Assembly: GCA_019359745.1 (NCBI GenBank)
Contig: JAHHGT010000004.1
Span: 327,406 to 391,405 of the forward strand
DNA length: 64,000 nucleotides
Source: Aphanothece saxicola GSE-SYN-MK-01-06B
Lineage (GTDB): Bacteria > Cyanobacteriota > Cyanobacteriia > PCC-6307 > Cyanobiaceae
Direction: 5' to 3'
The notes under the pieces were generated by a model. It saw nothing but the letters and a program-made list of their open reading frames with translations. It searched no databases and was not told where the DNA came from. Of this stretch, positions 6,556 through 16,573 are shown one piece after another. Numbering within the stretch: the first letter of the stretch is position 1; each line of letters opens with the position of its first letter. The position numbers and the translations under genes are program-made.

Positions 6556-8330
6556 TGGCCCCCCAGCTCACGGGACTGGTTCAGGGCCAGCTCCACCCGC
6601 GAGAGCATCGCCTGCCCGCCGCTGTCTGAGGCGCCCAGCAGGCTCACCCCGGCGTTCATGGCCAGCTTCGGGATGGATCCGTTGTCCTGGGGCAGGCCAG
6701 TCTCACTGACAATCTGGCGGATCTGTTCCGCTGTGCTGCGGGCTGATTCGAGGGGATGGTCCCAGAGCAGCAACAGGAATTCACTGCCGCCGATGCGAAA
6801 CAGTTCGTCGTTGGCGTGCAGAAGCTGCCTCACGTCGGTGATCAGCAGCTGCAGAATCTCATCCCCTTTCGGCCGGCCATGAACGGTGTTGATCTGCCGC
6901 AGCCCCCGCACGGAAAAGGCCAGGCAGCTCAGGGACACGGAGCAGGCACGGGCCCGGTCGCAGACCTGCGCCAGCCTGCTTTGCAGATCCGAGCGGTTGT
7001 GGGTTCCGGTGAGGGGATCGGTGTTGCTGATTTGACGCTGCCGCTCAATGCTCTGCTTCAGATTGGCGCTGACGACACTGAGGTCCTGGCTCAGACGCAG
7101 AACGCGTCGGTTCTGTTCCTGGAGGCGGCACGCCAATTCCTGGACTTCGATGATGCTGCTGCTGAACTCAGAGGCCTCGGGCTCCAGACTGGCGGACAGC
7201 CCGGACCCCTCGCCATCCACGGGATGGGGAGAGCGCAGCATCTGAAGCTGTCGCTCCATCACCCAGGCCATCGCCTCGCTCAGCAGGATCCCCAGCAGCA
7301 TCACCCAGAAAAGTGTGAGCAGCAGCCTGAGGCTCTGGTCCTGCAGCTTCAGCACCGCCGGCGCGGCGGGTTGCACGACCTGAACCAGATAACGGGGGGA
7401 GGTGACGGTGGTGCTCCAGTACCCGTTGATCCACACCTTGAGGGCAGGACGGCGCTCCTTCGGAACCAGGATCTGCAGCCCATTCAGCTCGATCTGCTTC
7501 GATGGCGCCGGTTGGAAGTGGTTCTGCAAGCGCAGGAACAATCCGGGGTTGGAACTGATCTGGTTGCCCTCGATGTCGGTGAGCAGGAAGGCTGCCGAGC
7601 CGACGCTGGCTGGCAGTCCGCGGGAGGGCTCGCCGAGCTGGAGGGGATCGATCCGCCCGGCGGCTTCGCCGACCGTCCGCAGGTTTTCAAGCACCCCCTC
7701 CTGGGTCGACCGTTGCAGCTGGCTGCAGGAGAGCAGGGTGACGCCGAGCGAGGGCAGGATGATCGAGGCCAGCACCACCGAAAACACGAGGCCCCGCAGG
7801 GGCAACAGCCCCTTGCCATGGCTGTGGCGCCGCAACTGCAGCAGCACGAACAGCAGGAAGGCCACCACGGTGTTGGCCACGCCATTGACCGCCTGCTTGG
7901 CCGCCGTCACGGCCACATTCGTCGGATCGATGTGCAGCACCGAGCCATAGAGGAAGAACACCAGTGGTGTTCCCACCAGGAGCCAGAAAACGACATCGGC
8001 CACGATGATCCGACCATTCAGATCGTTCGCCGGCGGGCCGCTGAAGCGGTTGACGAACAGCGCCAGCCAGAGGGCTTCAGCACTGAAGATCACGATGGCC
8101 CAGGGATGGCCCCACAGGGTCCAGGTGTAGAGGCTCGCCATGGCGGCGATGGGCACGTTCCACCAGCCCCTCAGCCACAGCAGGGCGAGCGTCGAGGCGA
8201 TCGATCCGAGCAGGATCTGGATGCTGAAGCACAGCGACACCGGGCAGGCGTTCCCCAGGACGGCCAGCCCGGCGAGCAGGCCCAGGAGCAGGCCCCGTCG
8301 CAGGGCCATGGTGCCCGTGGGGAAGCTCAT
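6537..8330 (-). CDS. membrane protein with degenerate GGDEF (GGSEF) domain
   Basis: The protein has 597 residues. About 200 N-terminal residues are rich in transmembrane helices (MASE-like sensor region), followed by a probable extracytoplasmic loop, another membrane segment near 330-350, a coiled region with many Gln/Arg/Leu, and a GGDEF-type domain from about 430. The catalytic signature is RIGGSEF near residue 513: the essential Asp is replaced by Ser, and the RxxD inhibition site is not evident. It is therefore probably not a cyclase and may act as a regulatory partner. Its ATG overlaps the stop of the upstream EAL gene by four bases, so the two are likely translated together. Confidence 0.8.
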   Translation of the reverse strand: MSFPTGTMALRRGLLLGLLAGLAVLGNACPVSLCFSIQILLGSIASTLALLWLRGWWNVPIAAMASLYTWTLWGHPWAIVIFSAEALWLALFVNRFSGPPANDLNGRIIVADVVFWLLVGTPLVFFLYGSVLHIDPTNVAVTAAKQAVNGVANTVVAFLLFVLLQLRRHSHGKGLLPLRGLVFSVVLASIILPSLGVTLLSCSQLQRSTQEGVLENLRTVGEAAGRIDPLQLGEPSRGLPASVGSAAFLLTDIEGNQISSNPGLFLRLQNHFQPAPSKQIELNGLQILVPKERRPALKVWINGYWSTTVTSPRYLVQVVQPAAPAVLKLQDQSLRLLLTLFWVMLLGILLSEAMAWVMERQLQMLRSPHPVDGEGSGLSASLEPEASEFSSSIIEVQELACRLQEQNRRVLRLSQDLSVVSANLKQSIERQRQISNTDPLTGTHNRSDLQSRLAQVCDRARACSVSLSCLAFSVRGLRQINTVHGRPKGDEILQLLITDVRQLLHANDELFRIGGSEFLLLLWDHPLESARSTAEQIRQIVSETGLPQDNGSIPKLAMNAGVSLLGASDSGGQAMLSRVELALNQSRELGGHQVVVR

Positions 8331-10966
8331 GGCAGGGGCGCCCTGGTCGGCTCAGCGCCGCTCACCGGGACTGTGGCCAGGCCCTTCTGGATCAGGGCTT
8401 CGAACTGGGTGGGCGTCAGGGGGCGGCTGAACAGGTAGCCCTGGAAGGCCGGGCAGCCACAGCGGCGGAGAAAGTCGAGCTCTTCGGGGCGCTCCACCCC
8501 CTCGGCCAGGGTGTTCACCCCCAGCCCCCTGGCCATGGCGAGGGTGGCGCGCACGATCGACTGGGAGGTGGGGTTGGTGTCGACACCATCCACAAAGGAG
8601 CGATCGATCTTCAACTTGTTGATCGGATACCTGTGGATGGTGCTGAGGGAAGAGAAACCGGTGCCGAAATCGTCGATCGCCAATTCCACTCCCATCGACT
8701 CCAGTTCTAAAAGCTGTTCGCGAGTACCGAGAGCCGGCATCAGGCAACTCTCGGTGATCTCCAGCTCCAGCAGCTCGGGTTCAAGGCCCGTGCGGTCCAA
8801 GCACGCCGCCACCAGATGGGGCACGGTCTGCTTCGGGTCCTGGAACTGTCGGTTGGAGAGGTTCACTGCCAGCCGGCCAGGGGTGAGCCCAGCCTGCACC
8901 CACCCCTGCCACTGGCGGCAGGCGTCCTCCAGCACCCAGGCGCCGATCCGGTGGATCAGGTCGCTGGTTTCCGCGATCGGCAGGAACTCCAGCGGTGAAA
9001 CAGAACCGAACTTCGGACTGTGCCAACGCAGCAGGGCCTCCGCCCCCAGCAGACCCCCCTGGCCATTCACCTGGGGCTGATACATCAGTTCGAGCTGACC
9101 CGCTTCGATCGCCCGCTGCAGGTGGGCCTCGATCGCCAGGCGATGCCGGCTGCGGATCGTCATCTCGACCGCATAGCGCAGGATCGTCTTCGGCCCCCGA
9201 CGTCTGGCCTGCCCCAGGGCCGTGGAGGCGAACAACAGCAGGGTTTCCGGCTCCCTGGAATCCTGGGGGAAGCAGCTCACCCCCGCCCAGGCCGAAAGGG
9301 CCAGTTCCAGATGTTCCGCCGTGCCCAGTGGATCGGCCAGCCCGGCCAGGATTGTGCTGGCCAGCTGCAGGCCCGTGGCGTCGGCCGGATCCAGGGAATG
9401 CACGATCAGGAACTCACTTCTACCGACCTGGGCGATGACATCCGTGGGCCCCACGAAGCGGCTCAACCGCTCGGCGACGACCTGCACCAGCCGTTCCCCC
9501 TTGGCCTGGCCGAAGCTTTCCTCGATCCGCTTGACCCCGTCCAGCTCGATCCAGATCACCACCAGCGGTCGCGCCTGTTGGCACAGCTGACCCAGCTTCA
9601 GCTCGGCCATCTGCAGGTTGGGCAGCCTGGTGAGGGTGTCGTGATAGGCCAGGTACTCCAGTTGCCGATCCTTCTCCCGCAGTCGCGTATGGTCGGCCAG
9701 AGCCGCGACGTAGTGGCTGGGGGCGCCGGACCCGTCACGCACCACCCCCATCTGCATCCAGACGGGATAGATCTCCCCGTTGGAGCGGCGGTTCCAGATC
9801 TCCCCTTCCCAATGGTCGAAGGCGAGCAGCTGCTCCCAGAGCGCCGCATAGAAGGCCGTGGATTGGTAGTCCGATTTCATCATGCGGGCATTGCGGCCCA
9901 CCAACTCCTCCGGCGCGTAGCCGGTGATGGCGGAATAGGCCTCGTTGCAGGTCAGGATCGCCCCCGTGCTGTCGGTGATCACCACGCCTTCCTGGATCAG
10001 GGAGAAGGCCTGGCGGTGCAGGCGTAACCACGCAAGGCTGTCGTCCCAGTTGCGGCGCATGGCCTCCAGGGTCCGCTCCTCCCGGGCGACCGCGCGACGG
10101 CCTCGCAGGAACTGTTGGCTCAGCAGGCCCCCCAGAGCGCTGCTCATCAGTCCGAGCAGCAGCACCGCTTCCCAGGTGGGAAACCAGGGGCCGGAGACCT
10201 GCAGGGGCACCTGCACCAGTAACAGCCAGCGCTGGCCGCCGGTTTCGAAGGGCCGCGACTGCGCATGGGGCAGAACCTCGGCCCCTGGATGGTTGCGGGA
10301 GTCGTAAAGGAGCTGGGCGGGATCGGCACGGTCGCCGCTGTACAGCTGCAGGTCCACCTCCTCCTTCAGTCGCATCAACGGGTGGTTCAGGGCTGCCAGC
10401 AGAAAATCCCGCAGCGGCAGGGTGGCGAAGGCCCAGGTTGTGGGCGGCGCCGTTCCCGGGCCTGCTCTGCCGTCGCTGTCGGCGATGGGAAGGACCTGCA
10501 CTAGAAAGGCAGGTTCTCCCGGTCCGGGACGGCCGGTGAACAGCCAGCCTTCCTGCGGTATCGCGTCTTGCCGCAGGGCCTGGCCGGAGTTCTGGAGCAG
10601 GGTGCCCAGATCGCTGCCCAGCAGCCGGCGGTTGCCGGGATTCAGCGGCGCAATCAGGCGGATCGGGGCCCTGCCGGAGGCGGCCGTGGCGTAGCCCAGG
10701 GTGCCGATGCCCTCCAGTGCCGGGCCACCGCCTTCCATGGCCAGGACGAACCGCTGCAGCTCGGCCAGCGTGACCTGCTCAGAAGCCCGCTCCAGGCCGG
10801 CGAGACCCCGCAGCAAGGATTCCGAGTTGGCCAGTCTCCGCTGCAGGGCGGCATAGACATGATCGGCCGCGGACGTCTCGCGGTTGGCATGCCCCAGCTT
10901 TGACTGGCTGTAGCTGCCCCAAGTCAGCAGGGTGGTGCCGAGGAGTCCGACCGCCACCACGCCCAT
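8327..10966 (-). CDS. CHASE-PAS-GGDEF*-EAL c-di-GMP phosphodiesterase
   Basis: The protein has 879 residues. A first membrane helix (about 1-20) and a second (about 265-285) flank a CHASE-like extracytoplasmic sensor domain. Then come a PAS domain (about 325-435), a GGDEF domain with the altered signature GRSEF (about 516), and an EAL domain with intact EALLRW (about 643), NLSNRQF, ITES and DDFGTGFSS (about 761). The pattern predicts an active phosphodiesterase with a non-catalytic GGDEF domain that may bind GTP. ATG 10966 is the first standard start after an in-frame stop; a few codons further upstream encode basic residues and could be used only with a rare start. It diverges from a solute-binding lipoprotein gene. 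Confidence 0.9.
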   Translation of the reverse strand: MGVVAVGLLGTTLLTWGSYSQSKLGHANRETSAADHVYAALQRRLANSESLLRGLAGLERASEQVTLAELQRFVLAMEGGGPALEGIGTLGYATAASGRAPIRLIAPLNPGNRRLLGSDLGTLLQNSGQALRQDAIPQEGWLFTGRPGPGEPAFLVQVLPIADSDGRAGPGTAPPTTWAFATLPLRDFLLAALNHPLMRLKEEVDLQLYSGDRADPAQLLYDSRNHPGAEVLPHAQSRPFETGGQRWLLLVQVPLQVSGPWFPTWEAVLLLGLMSSALGGLLSQQFLRGRRAVAREERTLEAMRRNWDDSLAWLRLHRQAFSLIQEGVVITDSTGAILTCNEAYSAITGYAPEELVGRNARMMKSDYQSTAFYAALWEQLLAFDHWEGEIWNRRSNGEIYPVWMQMGVVRDGSGAPSHYVAALADHTRLREKDRQLEYLAYHDTLTRLPNLQMAELKLGQLCQQARPLVVIWIELDGVKRIEESFGQAKGERLVQVVAERLSRFVGPTDVIAQVGRSEFLIVHSLDPADATGLQLASTILAGLADPLGTAEHLELALSAWAGVSCFPQDSREPETLLLFASTALGQARRRGPKTILRYAVEMTIRSRHRLAIEAHLQRAIEAGQLELMYQPQVNGQGGLLGAEALLRWHSPKFGSVSPLEFLPIAETSDLIHRIGAWVLEDACRQWQGWVQAGLTPGRLAVNLSNRQFQDPKQTVPHLVAACLDRTGLEPELLELEITESCLMPALGTREQLLELESMGVELAIDDFGTGFSSLSTIHRYPINKLKIDRSFVDGVDTNPTSQSIVRATLAMARGLGVNTLAEGVERPEELDFLRRCGCPAFQGYLFSRPLTPTQFEALIQKGLATVPVSGAEPTRAPLP

Positions 10967-11097
10967 GACCAGAAGGCGTCCCTTGCGGTCGTTGTGTCCG
11001 TCGGCAGGGGAGAGGCGTGCCAGGGAGGGGTTTGGCGAGGGGGGTCAACGTTGCGCCTTCCTTCCATCATACTTTCTTCACATTTCCGGGTCCACCC

Positions 11098-12135
11098 GTG
11101 CGGACTCACGCCAGCATCGCCAGTCCTGCGAGGAGGCGCCAGACGGGCTGGCGGCAGCGGCTCGCCGGCCTCGCCGTCCTGGGCTCCCTGCTCCTGGCCG
11201 TGGCCATGGGCTGCCAGCACCAGCCTCCCCGTCTCGTGCTGGCGGTGCACCCCTGGCCGGGGTACGCCTACTTCTCCCTGGCCAAGGACCGCCAGCAGTA
11301 CGACCCTCGCAGACTCAACCTGGATCTGCGCAACTTCGCCGACTCGGCGGCCACGATGGAGGCCTACATGTCGGGAGGGGCCCAGGCGATCGCCACCACC
11401 ACGATCGAGGCCGTCAACATCTGCGGGGTGGCTCCAGACAGGTGTCCGGTGATCGTCTACGTGATCGATGAATCCCGCGGTGCCGATCAGGTGCTGGCCC
11501 GCCAGGGAGTGAAGGACCTCAAGGGCCTGGCCGACCAACCGATCGCCCTCGACCGCAGCAGCCTGTCCCGGTACGTGCTGTCACGGGCGTTCGAGTCCGT
11601 TGGATTGCCGCCCCCCGTCCCGTCCCAGCTGCGTTTCCTGCCTGCCGCCGCCTGGGAAGCGGCCCTGCGACGGGGGGAGGTGCAGGCGGCGGTGACCTAC
11701 CCACCCCGGAGCGAGCAGCTGCTTCGCGCCCTGCCGCTGAAAACGCTGTTCACCAGCCGGCAACTCCCCTACGAGATCCTGGATGTGCTCGCGGTGGAGC
11801 CTGAGCTGCTCGAGCGGCATCCCGACGCGATCCTGGCCCTCATTCAGGGCTGGCAGGCGGCCCGGCAGGAGGAGAGCCAACGCCCGACGGCGGTGCGCCA
11901 GGGCATGGCCAAGTATCTCGGCCTGGATCCTGGACAGTCACTGTCTGCCTTGGGCGGCATCCGCTATCCCGGCCCCCAGGAGCAGTACGAACTGCTTGAT
12001 CCTCGCCAGAACAACCTGCCCCCACTCCTGGAGAAGATCCGCAAGGTCCTCTATGCCAATGGCGTGATCCCGGCCAACACCCCCCTGCCGACAACGGTGG
12101 ACAGCATCGCCCAGGCGCTGGCCAAGACGACGTAG
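11098..12135 (+). CDS. ABC-type solute-binding lipoprotein (NMT1/SsuA/ThiY-like)
   Basis: The protein has 345 residues and begins with GTG 11098 (a basic stretch, a hydrophobic segment, then the lipobox AVAMGC with Cys about 39). After it come LVLAVHPWPGYAYFSLAKD, a Gly/Ala-rich MSGGAQAIATTTIEA segment and GVKDLKGLADQPIALD, the layout of type 2 periplasmic binding proteins of the nitrate/sulfonate/taurine/thiamine-precursor group. No permease or ATPase gene is adjacent. It is divergent from the CHASE-EAL phosphodiesterase with about 130 bases between, so it could feed ligand information to that sensor instead of a transporter (inference). Ligand unknown. Confidence 0.75.
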   Translation: MRTHASIASPARRRQTGWRQRLAGLAVLGSLLLAVAMGCQHQPPRLVLAVHPWPGYAYFSLAKDRQQYDPRRLNLDLRNFADSAATMEAYMSGGAQAIATTTIEAVNICGVAPDRCPVIVYVIDESRGADQVLARQGVKDLKGLADQPIALDRSSLSRYVLSRAFESVGLPPPVPSQLRFLPAAAWEAALRRGEVQAAVTYPPRSEQLLRALPLKTLFTSRQLPYEILDVLAVEPELLERHPDAILALIQGWQAARQEESQRPTAVRQGMAKYLGLDPGQSLSALGGIRYPGPQEQYELLDPRQNNLPPLLEKIRKVLYANGVIPANTPLPTTVDSIAQALAKTT

Positions 12136-12188
12136 CGGCGCCGCGGCGATTTCCTGGCTAGCACGTCCATAGGCGCCCCCGGTCCCCC

Positions 12189-13814
12189 ATGCCCGTCCCC
12201 CCGCAGCTGCGCTGCTGCGATGCCAGCGGTTGCCGTTCCGCCGGCGGCCAGGCCCTGCGCAGCGCCCTGGAGGGCGCCCGGGACGCCGCCGGTCTTGACG
12301 CTGATGCGCTGACGATCAAACCGGTGGGTTGCCTGCGCCTCTGCGGCAGTGGCCCGCTGGTGGCCTGCGACGGTCCCGGCCCCACCCAACTCTTCGGCGG
12401 CGTGTCCCCCGAGCACGCCGGGGCCCTGATCGCCGCCAGCCACGCCGCCGGCCTTGCCACCAGCCACACCGCCAGCGGCGGCGACGCCCTGGCGGCCCAT
12501 CGGCTTGATCTGGAGGATTCTTTCTTCGCCCTGCAGCAGCCCGTGGTGCTCGAGGGCTGCGGCCAGGTGAATCCCGAATCCATCGACGACGCCCTCGCCT
12601 TCGGCACCTACGCCCAGTTGCGCCGCGTTCTGCAGGAGCTCACCCCCGAGCAGGTGCGCGACGAGGTGCGCCGCAGCGGCCTGCGCGGTCGCGGCGGCGC
12701 CGGCTACCCGACGGGCCTGAAGTGGGACACGGTGGCCCTGCAGCCCCCCGGCCCCCGTTATGTGGTCTGCAACGCCGATGAGGGGGACCCGGGCGCCTTC
12801 ATGGACCGCAGCGTGCTCGAGAGCGACCCGCACCGGCTGATCGAGGGAATGGCGATCGCCGCCTACGCCGTCGGCGCCGAGCGGGGCTTCGTTTATGTGC
12901 GGGCCGAGTACCCCCTGGCGATCGAGCGCTTGCGGCTGGCCCTGCAGCAGGCCCGCAGCCGGCACCTGCTGGGGAACCACATCGACGGCACCACCTTCAA
13001 CCTGCGTCTGGAGGTGCGGGTGGGCGCCGGCGCCTATGTGTGCGGGGAGGAGACGGCCCTGCTGCTCTCGATCCAGGGCCAGCGCGGCATGCCCCAGCCC
13101 CGGCCCCCCTTCCCGGCCCAGTCCGGTCTGTGGGGGGCGCCCACCTTGATCAACAACGTCGAAACTTTCACCGCCGTGCCGGCGATCCTGCGCGAGGGGG
13201 GCGACTGGTATGCCGCCATCGGCACCGAGCACAGCAAGGGCACCAAGGTGTTCGCCCTGTCGGGGGCGGTGGTCAACACCGGCCTGGTGGAAGTGCCGAT
13301 GGGCACCCCCCTGCGCACCGTGGTGGAAGTGATCGGTGGCGGCGTGCCGGATGGCTCACCGATCAAGGCGGTGCAGACGGGGGGGCCTTCGGGCGGCTGC
13401 ATTCCGGCCGAACGGCTCGACACTCCCGTCGACTACGAAAGCCTGCTGGAGCTTGGCTCGATGATGGGCTCCGGCGGCATGGTGGTGATGGGGGCCAGCA
13501 CCTCAATGCCAGAGGTGGCGCGCCATTTCATGGGCTTCAGCGTCAACGAGAGCTGCGGCAAGTGCGTGCCCTGCCGTGCCGGCACCGTGCAGCTGGCCCA
13601 GCTGCTCGATCGCTTCGTGGAACACCGGGCCACCCCGGCCGACATGGAGCGGCTCGATGCCCTCTGCCAGATGGTCAAGGTCACCAGCCTCTGCGGCCTG
13701 GGCCAGTCGGCCCCCAATCCGGTGCTCAGCACCCTGCGCTGGTTCCGCCATGAATACGAGGCCGCCTGCCGCGAGCCCGCAGCCTGCGTCGCCGCCGGGG
13801 GGGTGGAGCCATGA
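12189..13814 (+). CDS. hoxF: bidirectional hydrogenase diaphorase subunit HoxF (NAD-binding)
   Basis: HoxF has 541 residues, the usual size. The N-terminal thioredoxin-like [2Fe-2S] domain has CCDASGC and GCLRLCG. The Rossmann/FMN domain carries RGRGGAGYPTGLKW and CNADEGDPGAFMDR, then CGEETALLLSIQG, and the C-terminal [4Fe-4S] site is ESCGKCVPCR plus SLCGLG. It binds FMN and the pyridine nucleotide and links it to HoxU and HoxYH. It begins the hoxF-U-Y-H-W-hypA run; the stop overlaps the hoxU start by four bases. The preceding 53 bases are short for a full promoter, so the promoter may reach into the lipoprotein gene. Confidence 0.96.
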   Translation: MPVPPQLRCCDASGCRSAGGQALRSALEGARDAAGLDADALTIKPVGCLRLCGSGPLVACDGPGPTQLFGGVSPEHAGALIAASHAAGLATSHTASGGDALAAHRLDLEDSFFALQQPVVLEGCGQVNPESIDDALAFGTYAQLRRVLQELTPEQVRDEVRRSGLRGRGGAGYPTGLKWDTVALQPPGPRYVVCNADEGDPGAFMDRSVLESDPHRLIEGMAIAAYAVGAERGFVYVRAEYPLAIERLRLALQQARSRHLLGNHIDGTTFNLRLEVRVGAGAYVCGEETALLLSIQGQRGMPQPRPPFPAQSGLWGAPTLINNVETFTAVPAILREGGDWYAAIGTEHSKGTKVFALSGAVVNTGLVEVPMGTPLRTVVEVIGGGVPDGSPIKAVQTGGPSGGCIPAERLDTPVDYESLLELGSMMGSGGMVVMGASTSMPEVARHFMGFSVNESCGKCVPCRAGTVQLAQLLDRFVEHRATPADMERLDALCQMVKVTSLCGLGQSAPNPVLSTLRWFRHEYEAACREPAACVAAGGVEP

Positions 13815-14530
13815 GCGTCGTCACGCTCACCGTGAATGGCCAGGACGTGGCGGTGCCGGCAGGGGCCAGCCTGCTGGAGGCCACCCGGGCGGCGGAAGCC
13901 AACGTCCCCACCCTGTGCCACCTCGAAGGCCTCACTCCCGTGTCCTCCTGCCGGCTCTGCCTGGTGGAGGTGGAAGGGTCCGGCAAGCTGCTGCCCGCCT
14001 GCAGCACCGCCGCCGCCGAGGGCATGGTGGTGCACACCCACACCCCCCGGCTCAGGGAGTACCGGCGCATGACGGTGGAGCTGTTCTTCGCCGAGGGCAA
14101 CCACGTCTGCGCCGTGTGCGTGGCCAACACCCACTGCGAGCTGCAGGACATGGCCGTGACCGTGGGCATGGACCACTCCCGCTTCCCCTACCAGTACCCC
14201 CAGCGGCCGGTGGACGCCACCCACCCCCAGTTCACCCTCGACCACAACCGCTGCATCCTCTGCACCCGTTGCGTGCGGGTGTGCGACGAGATCGAGGGGG
14301 CCCATGTCTGGGACATCGGCAGCCGCGGCGGCCAGTGCCACATCGTCGCCGGCCTCGATGAGCCCTGGGGCCAGGTGCAGGCCTGCACCTCCTGCGGCAA
14401 GTGCGTGGACGTGTGTCCCACCGGCGCCCTGTTCCGCAACAGCGACACCACCGCCGAGAAGCAGCCCAACACCACCCTGCCCGCCCTGTTGCGCACCGCC
14501 CGCGAGCAGCACCGGTGGCACAACCAGTGA
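13811..14530 (+). CDS. hoxU: bidirectional hydrogenase diaphorase subunit HoxU
   Basis: HoxU has 239 residues and is the NuoG N-terminus-like electron-wire subunit. It shows a plant-type [2Fe-2S] domain ([22 protein letters not shown]), a His/Cys-ligated cluster segment ([18 protein letters not shown]), and two [4Fe-4S] ferredoxin motifs, [12 protein letters not shown] and [12 protein letters not shown]. It connects the HoxF flavin site to the HoxY cluster. Start overlaps hoxF as ATGA; hoxY follows after 11 bases. Confidence 0.96.
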   Translation: MSVVTLTVNGQDVAVPAGASLLEATRAAEANVPTLCHLEGLTPVSSCRLCLVEVEGSGKLLPACSTAAAEGMVVHTHTPRLREYRRMTVELFFAEGNHVCAVCVANTHCELQDMAVTVGMDHSRFPYQYPQRPVDATHPQFTLDHNRCILCTRCVRVCDEIEGAHVWDIGSRGGQCHIVAGLDEPWGQVQACTSCGKCVDVCPTGALFRNSDTTAEKQPNTTLPALLRTAREQHRWHNQ

Positions 14531-14541
14531 CGCCCCACCCC

Positions 14542-15120
14542 ATGACCCCCTCCCCCCCCGCCGCCAAGCTCCGCCTCGCCACCGTCTGGCTGGCGGGCTG
14601 CTCCGGCTGCCACATGTCGTTTCTGGATCTCGACGAATTCCTCTTCGACCTGGCCGAGAAAGTGGATGTGGTGTTCTCGCCGGTCGGCACCGACGTCAAG
14701 ATCTACCCGGAGAACGTCGACATCGCCCTGGTGGAGGGGGCGGTGGCCAACGTCGACAACCTGGAGCTGGCCCTGCAGGTGCGCCAGCGCACGGGCCTGG
14801 TGATCTCCTTCGGCGACTGCGCCGTGACCGCCAACGTGCCGGGTCTGCGGAACCTGCTCGACGCTGGCCACGACAGCGCCAAGGCGGTGCTGGAGCGCGG
14901 CTACCTGGAGCTGGCCGACGCCACGGGCCAGCTGCCCTTCGCCCCCGGCATCGTGCCCGAGCTGTTGCCCCGGGTGCTGCCCCTGCATGAAGTGATCCCG
15001 GTGGATCTCTACCTGCCGGGTTGCCCCCCCTCCGCCGAGCGCATCCGCGAAGCGATCACCCCGTTGCTGTCCGGCGAGCGACCCGTGCAGGAAGGGTCGG
15101 CCATGCTGCGCTTCGGATGA
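14542..15120 (+). CDS. hoxY: [NiFe] hydrogenase small subunit HoxY
   Basis: HoxY has 192 residues and holds the [4Fe-4S] cluster next to the NiFe centre. The cluster cysteines appear in [14 protein letters not shown] (Cys20, Cys23), [12 protein letters not shown] and [15 protein letters not shown] 14542 gives the short N-terminus typical of the family. It sits 11 bases after hoxU and 10 before hoxH, clearly in the same transcription unit. Confidence 0.95.
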   Translation: MTPSPPAAKLRLATVWLAGCSGCHMSFLDLDEFLFDLAEKVDVVFSPVGTDVKIYPENVDIALVEGAVANVDNLELALQVRQRTGLVISFGDCAVTANVPGLRNLLDAGHDSAKAVLERGYLELADATGQLPFAPGIVPELLPRVLPLHEVIPVDLYLPGCPPSAERIREAITPLLSGERPVQEGSAMLRFG

Positions 15121-15130
15121 GGACTTCGCC

Positions 15131-16573
15131 ATGACCCGCACCGTCATCATCGATCCGGTGACCCGCATCGAGGGCCACGCCAAGATCACGCTCCACCTCG
15201 ACGAGGCCGGCCACCTCACCGACACCCGCTTCCACGTGGTGGAGTACCGGGGCTTCGAAAAGTTCTGCGAGGGCCGGCCCTTCACCGAGATGGCCGGCAT
15301 CACCGCCCGCATCTGCGGCATCTGCCCGGTGAGCCATCTGCTGGCGGCCGCCAAGACCGGCGACAAGCTGCTGGCGATTTCGATCCCACCGGCGGCCGAC
15401 AAGCTGCGGCGGCTGCTCAACCTGGCCCAGCTCACCCAGTCGCACGCCCTCTCCTTCTTTCATCTCAGCAGCCCCGATTTCCTGCTGGGCTGGGAGAGCG
15501 ATCCGGCCAAACGCAATGTCTTCGGCCTGATGGCCGCCGACCCCGACCTGGCCCGGGCCGGCATCCGCCTGCGCCAGTTCGGCCAGCAGATCCTGGAGCT
15601 GCTGGGCGGCCGCAAGATCCACTCCGCCTGGGCGGTGCCCGGGGGCGTGCGCTCCCCCCTGAGCCAGGAGGCCAAGGACTGGATCCTGGACCGCCTGCCG
15701 GAAGCCCGCGCCACCGTGACCCTGGCACTGGAGCTCTACAAGACGCTGCTCGATGGCCCCCTGCAGAAGGAGCAGCGGGTCTTCGGCGATTTCCCCAGCC
15801 TGTTCATGGGCCTGGTGACCCCCAAGGGGCTCTGGGAGCACATCGACGGCGGCATCCGCTTCCGCGATGCGAATGGGGCGATCGTGGCCGACCAGCTCAG
15901 CGAGGACGACTACGCCGAGTTCCTCGGCGAAGCGGTGGAACCCTGGAGCTACCTCAAGTTCCCCTACTACAAGCCCCTCGGCTATCCAGCCGGCATCTAC
16001 CGGGTGGGCCCCCTGGCCCGGCTCAACGTCTGCGACAGCATCGGCACGCCCTGGGCCGACCGGGAGCTGGCGGAGCTGCGCCAGCGCAGCGGCCAGACCG
16101 CCACCTCGAGCTTTGCCTATCACCACGCCCGGCTGGTGGAGATCGTCGCCTGCCTGGAGGCCATCGAGGCCCTGGTGCAGGATCCCGAGCTGATGCACGG
16201 CCGCATCCGGCTGCGCGCCTCCCTCAACCGCAACGAGGCGGTGGGTGTGAGCGAGGCCCCCCGGGGCACTCTCTTCCACCACTACAAGGTGGATGACGAC
16301 GGCCTGCTCACCAGCGTCAACCTGATCATCGCCACCGGTCAGAACAACCTGGCGATGAACCGCACCGTGCACCAGATCGCCCAGGAGTACATCCCCGATC
16401 CGGTGCCCGCCGGTGCCGAGATCCCCGAGGCGATGCTCAACCGGGTGGAGGCGGGCATCCGCTGCTTCGACCCCTGCCTCTCCTGCTCCACCCATGCCGC
16501 CGGCCAGATGCCGCTGCGGCTGCAGCTGCTGGCTGCCGATGGCACGGTGCTGGCCGAACGCCTGCGGGGATGA
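15131..16573 (+). CDS. hoxH: [NiFe] hydrogenase large subunit HoxH
   Basis: HoxH has 480 residues and carries the NiFe(CN)2CO active site. The N-terminal nickel-ligand motif is [10 protein letters not shown] (Cys about 61 and 64) and the C-terminal one is DPCLSCSTH (Cys about 448 and 451). About 25 residues follow the final His; in this family the tail is removed by HoxW after metal insertion. TRIEGHAK at the start and the [26 protein letters not shown] region (split across residues about 355-380) also match. A GAGGA sequence precedes ATG 15131. The stop overlaps the hoxW start. Confidence 0.97.
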   Translation: MTRTVIIDPVTRIEGHAKITLHLDEAGHLTDTRFHVVEYRGFEKFCEGRPFTEMAGITARICGICPVSHLLAAAKTGDKLLAISIPPAADKLRRLLNLAQLTQSHALSFFHLSSPDFLLGWESDPAKRNVFGLMAADPDLARAGIRLRQFGQQILELLGGRKIHSAWAVPGGVRSPLSQEAKDWILDRLPEARATVTLALELYKTLLDGPLQKEQRVFGDFPSLFMGLVTPKGLWEHIDGGIRFRDANGAIVADQLSEDDYAEFLGEAVEPWSYLKFPYYKPLGYPAGIYRVGPLARLNVCDSIGTPWADRELAELRQRSGQTATSSFAYHHARLVEIVACLEAIEALVQDPELMHGRIRLRASLNRNEAVGVSEAPRGTLFHHYKVDDDGLLTSVNLIIATGQNNLAMNRTVHQIAQEYIPDPVPAGAEIPEAMLNRVEAGIRCFDPCLSCSTHAAGQMPLRLQLLAADGTVLAERLRG

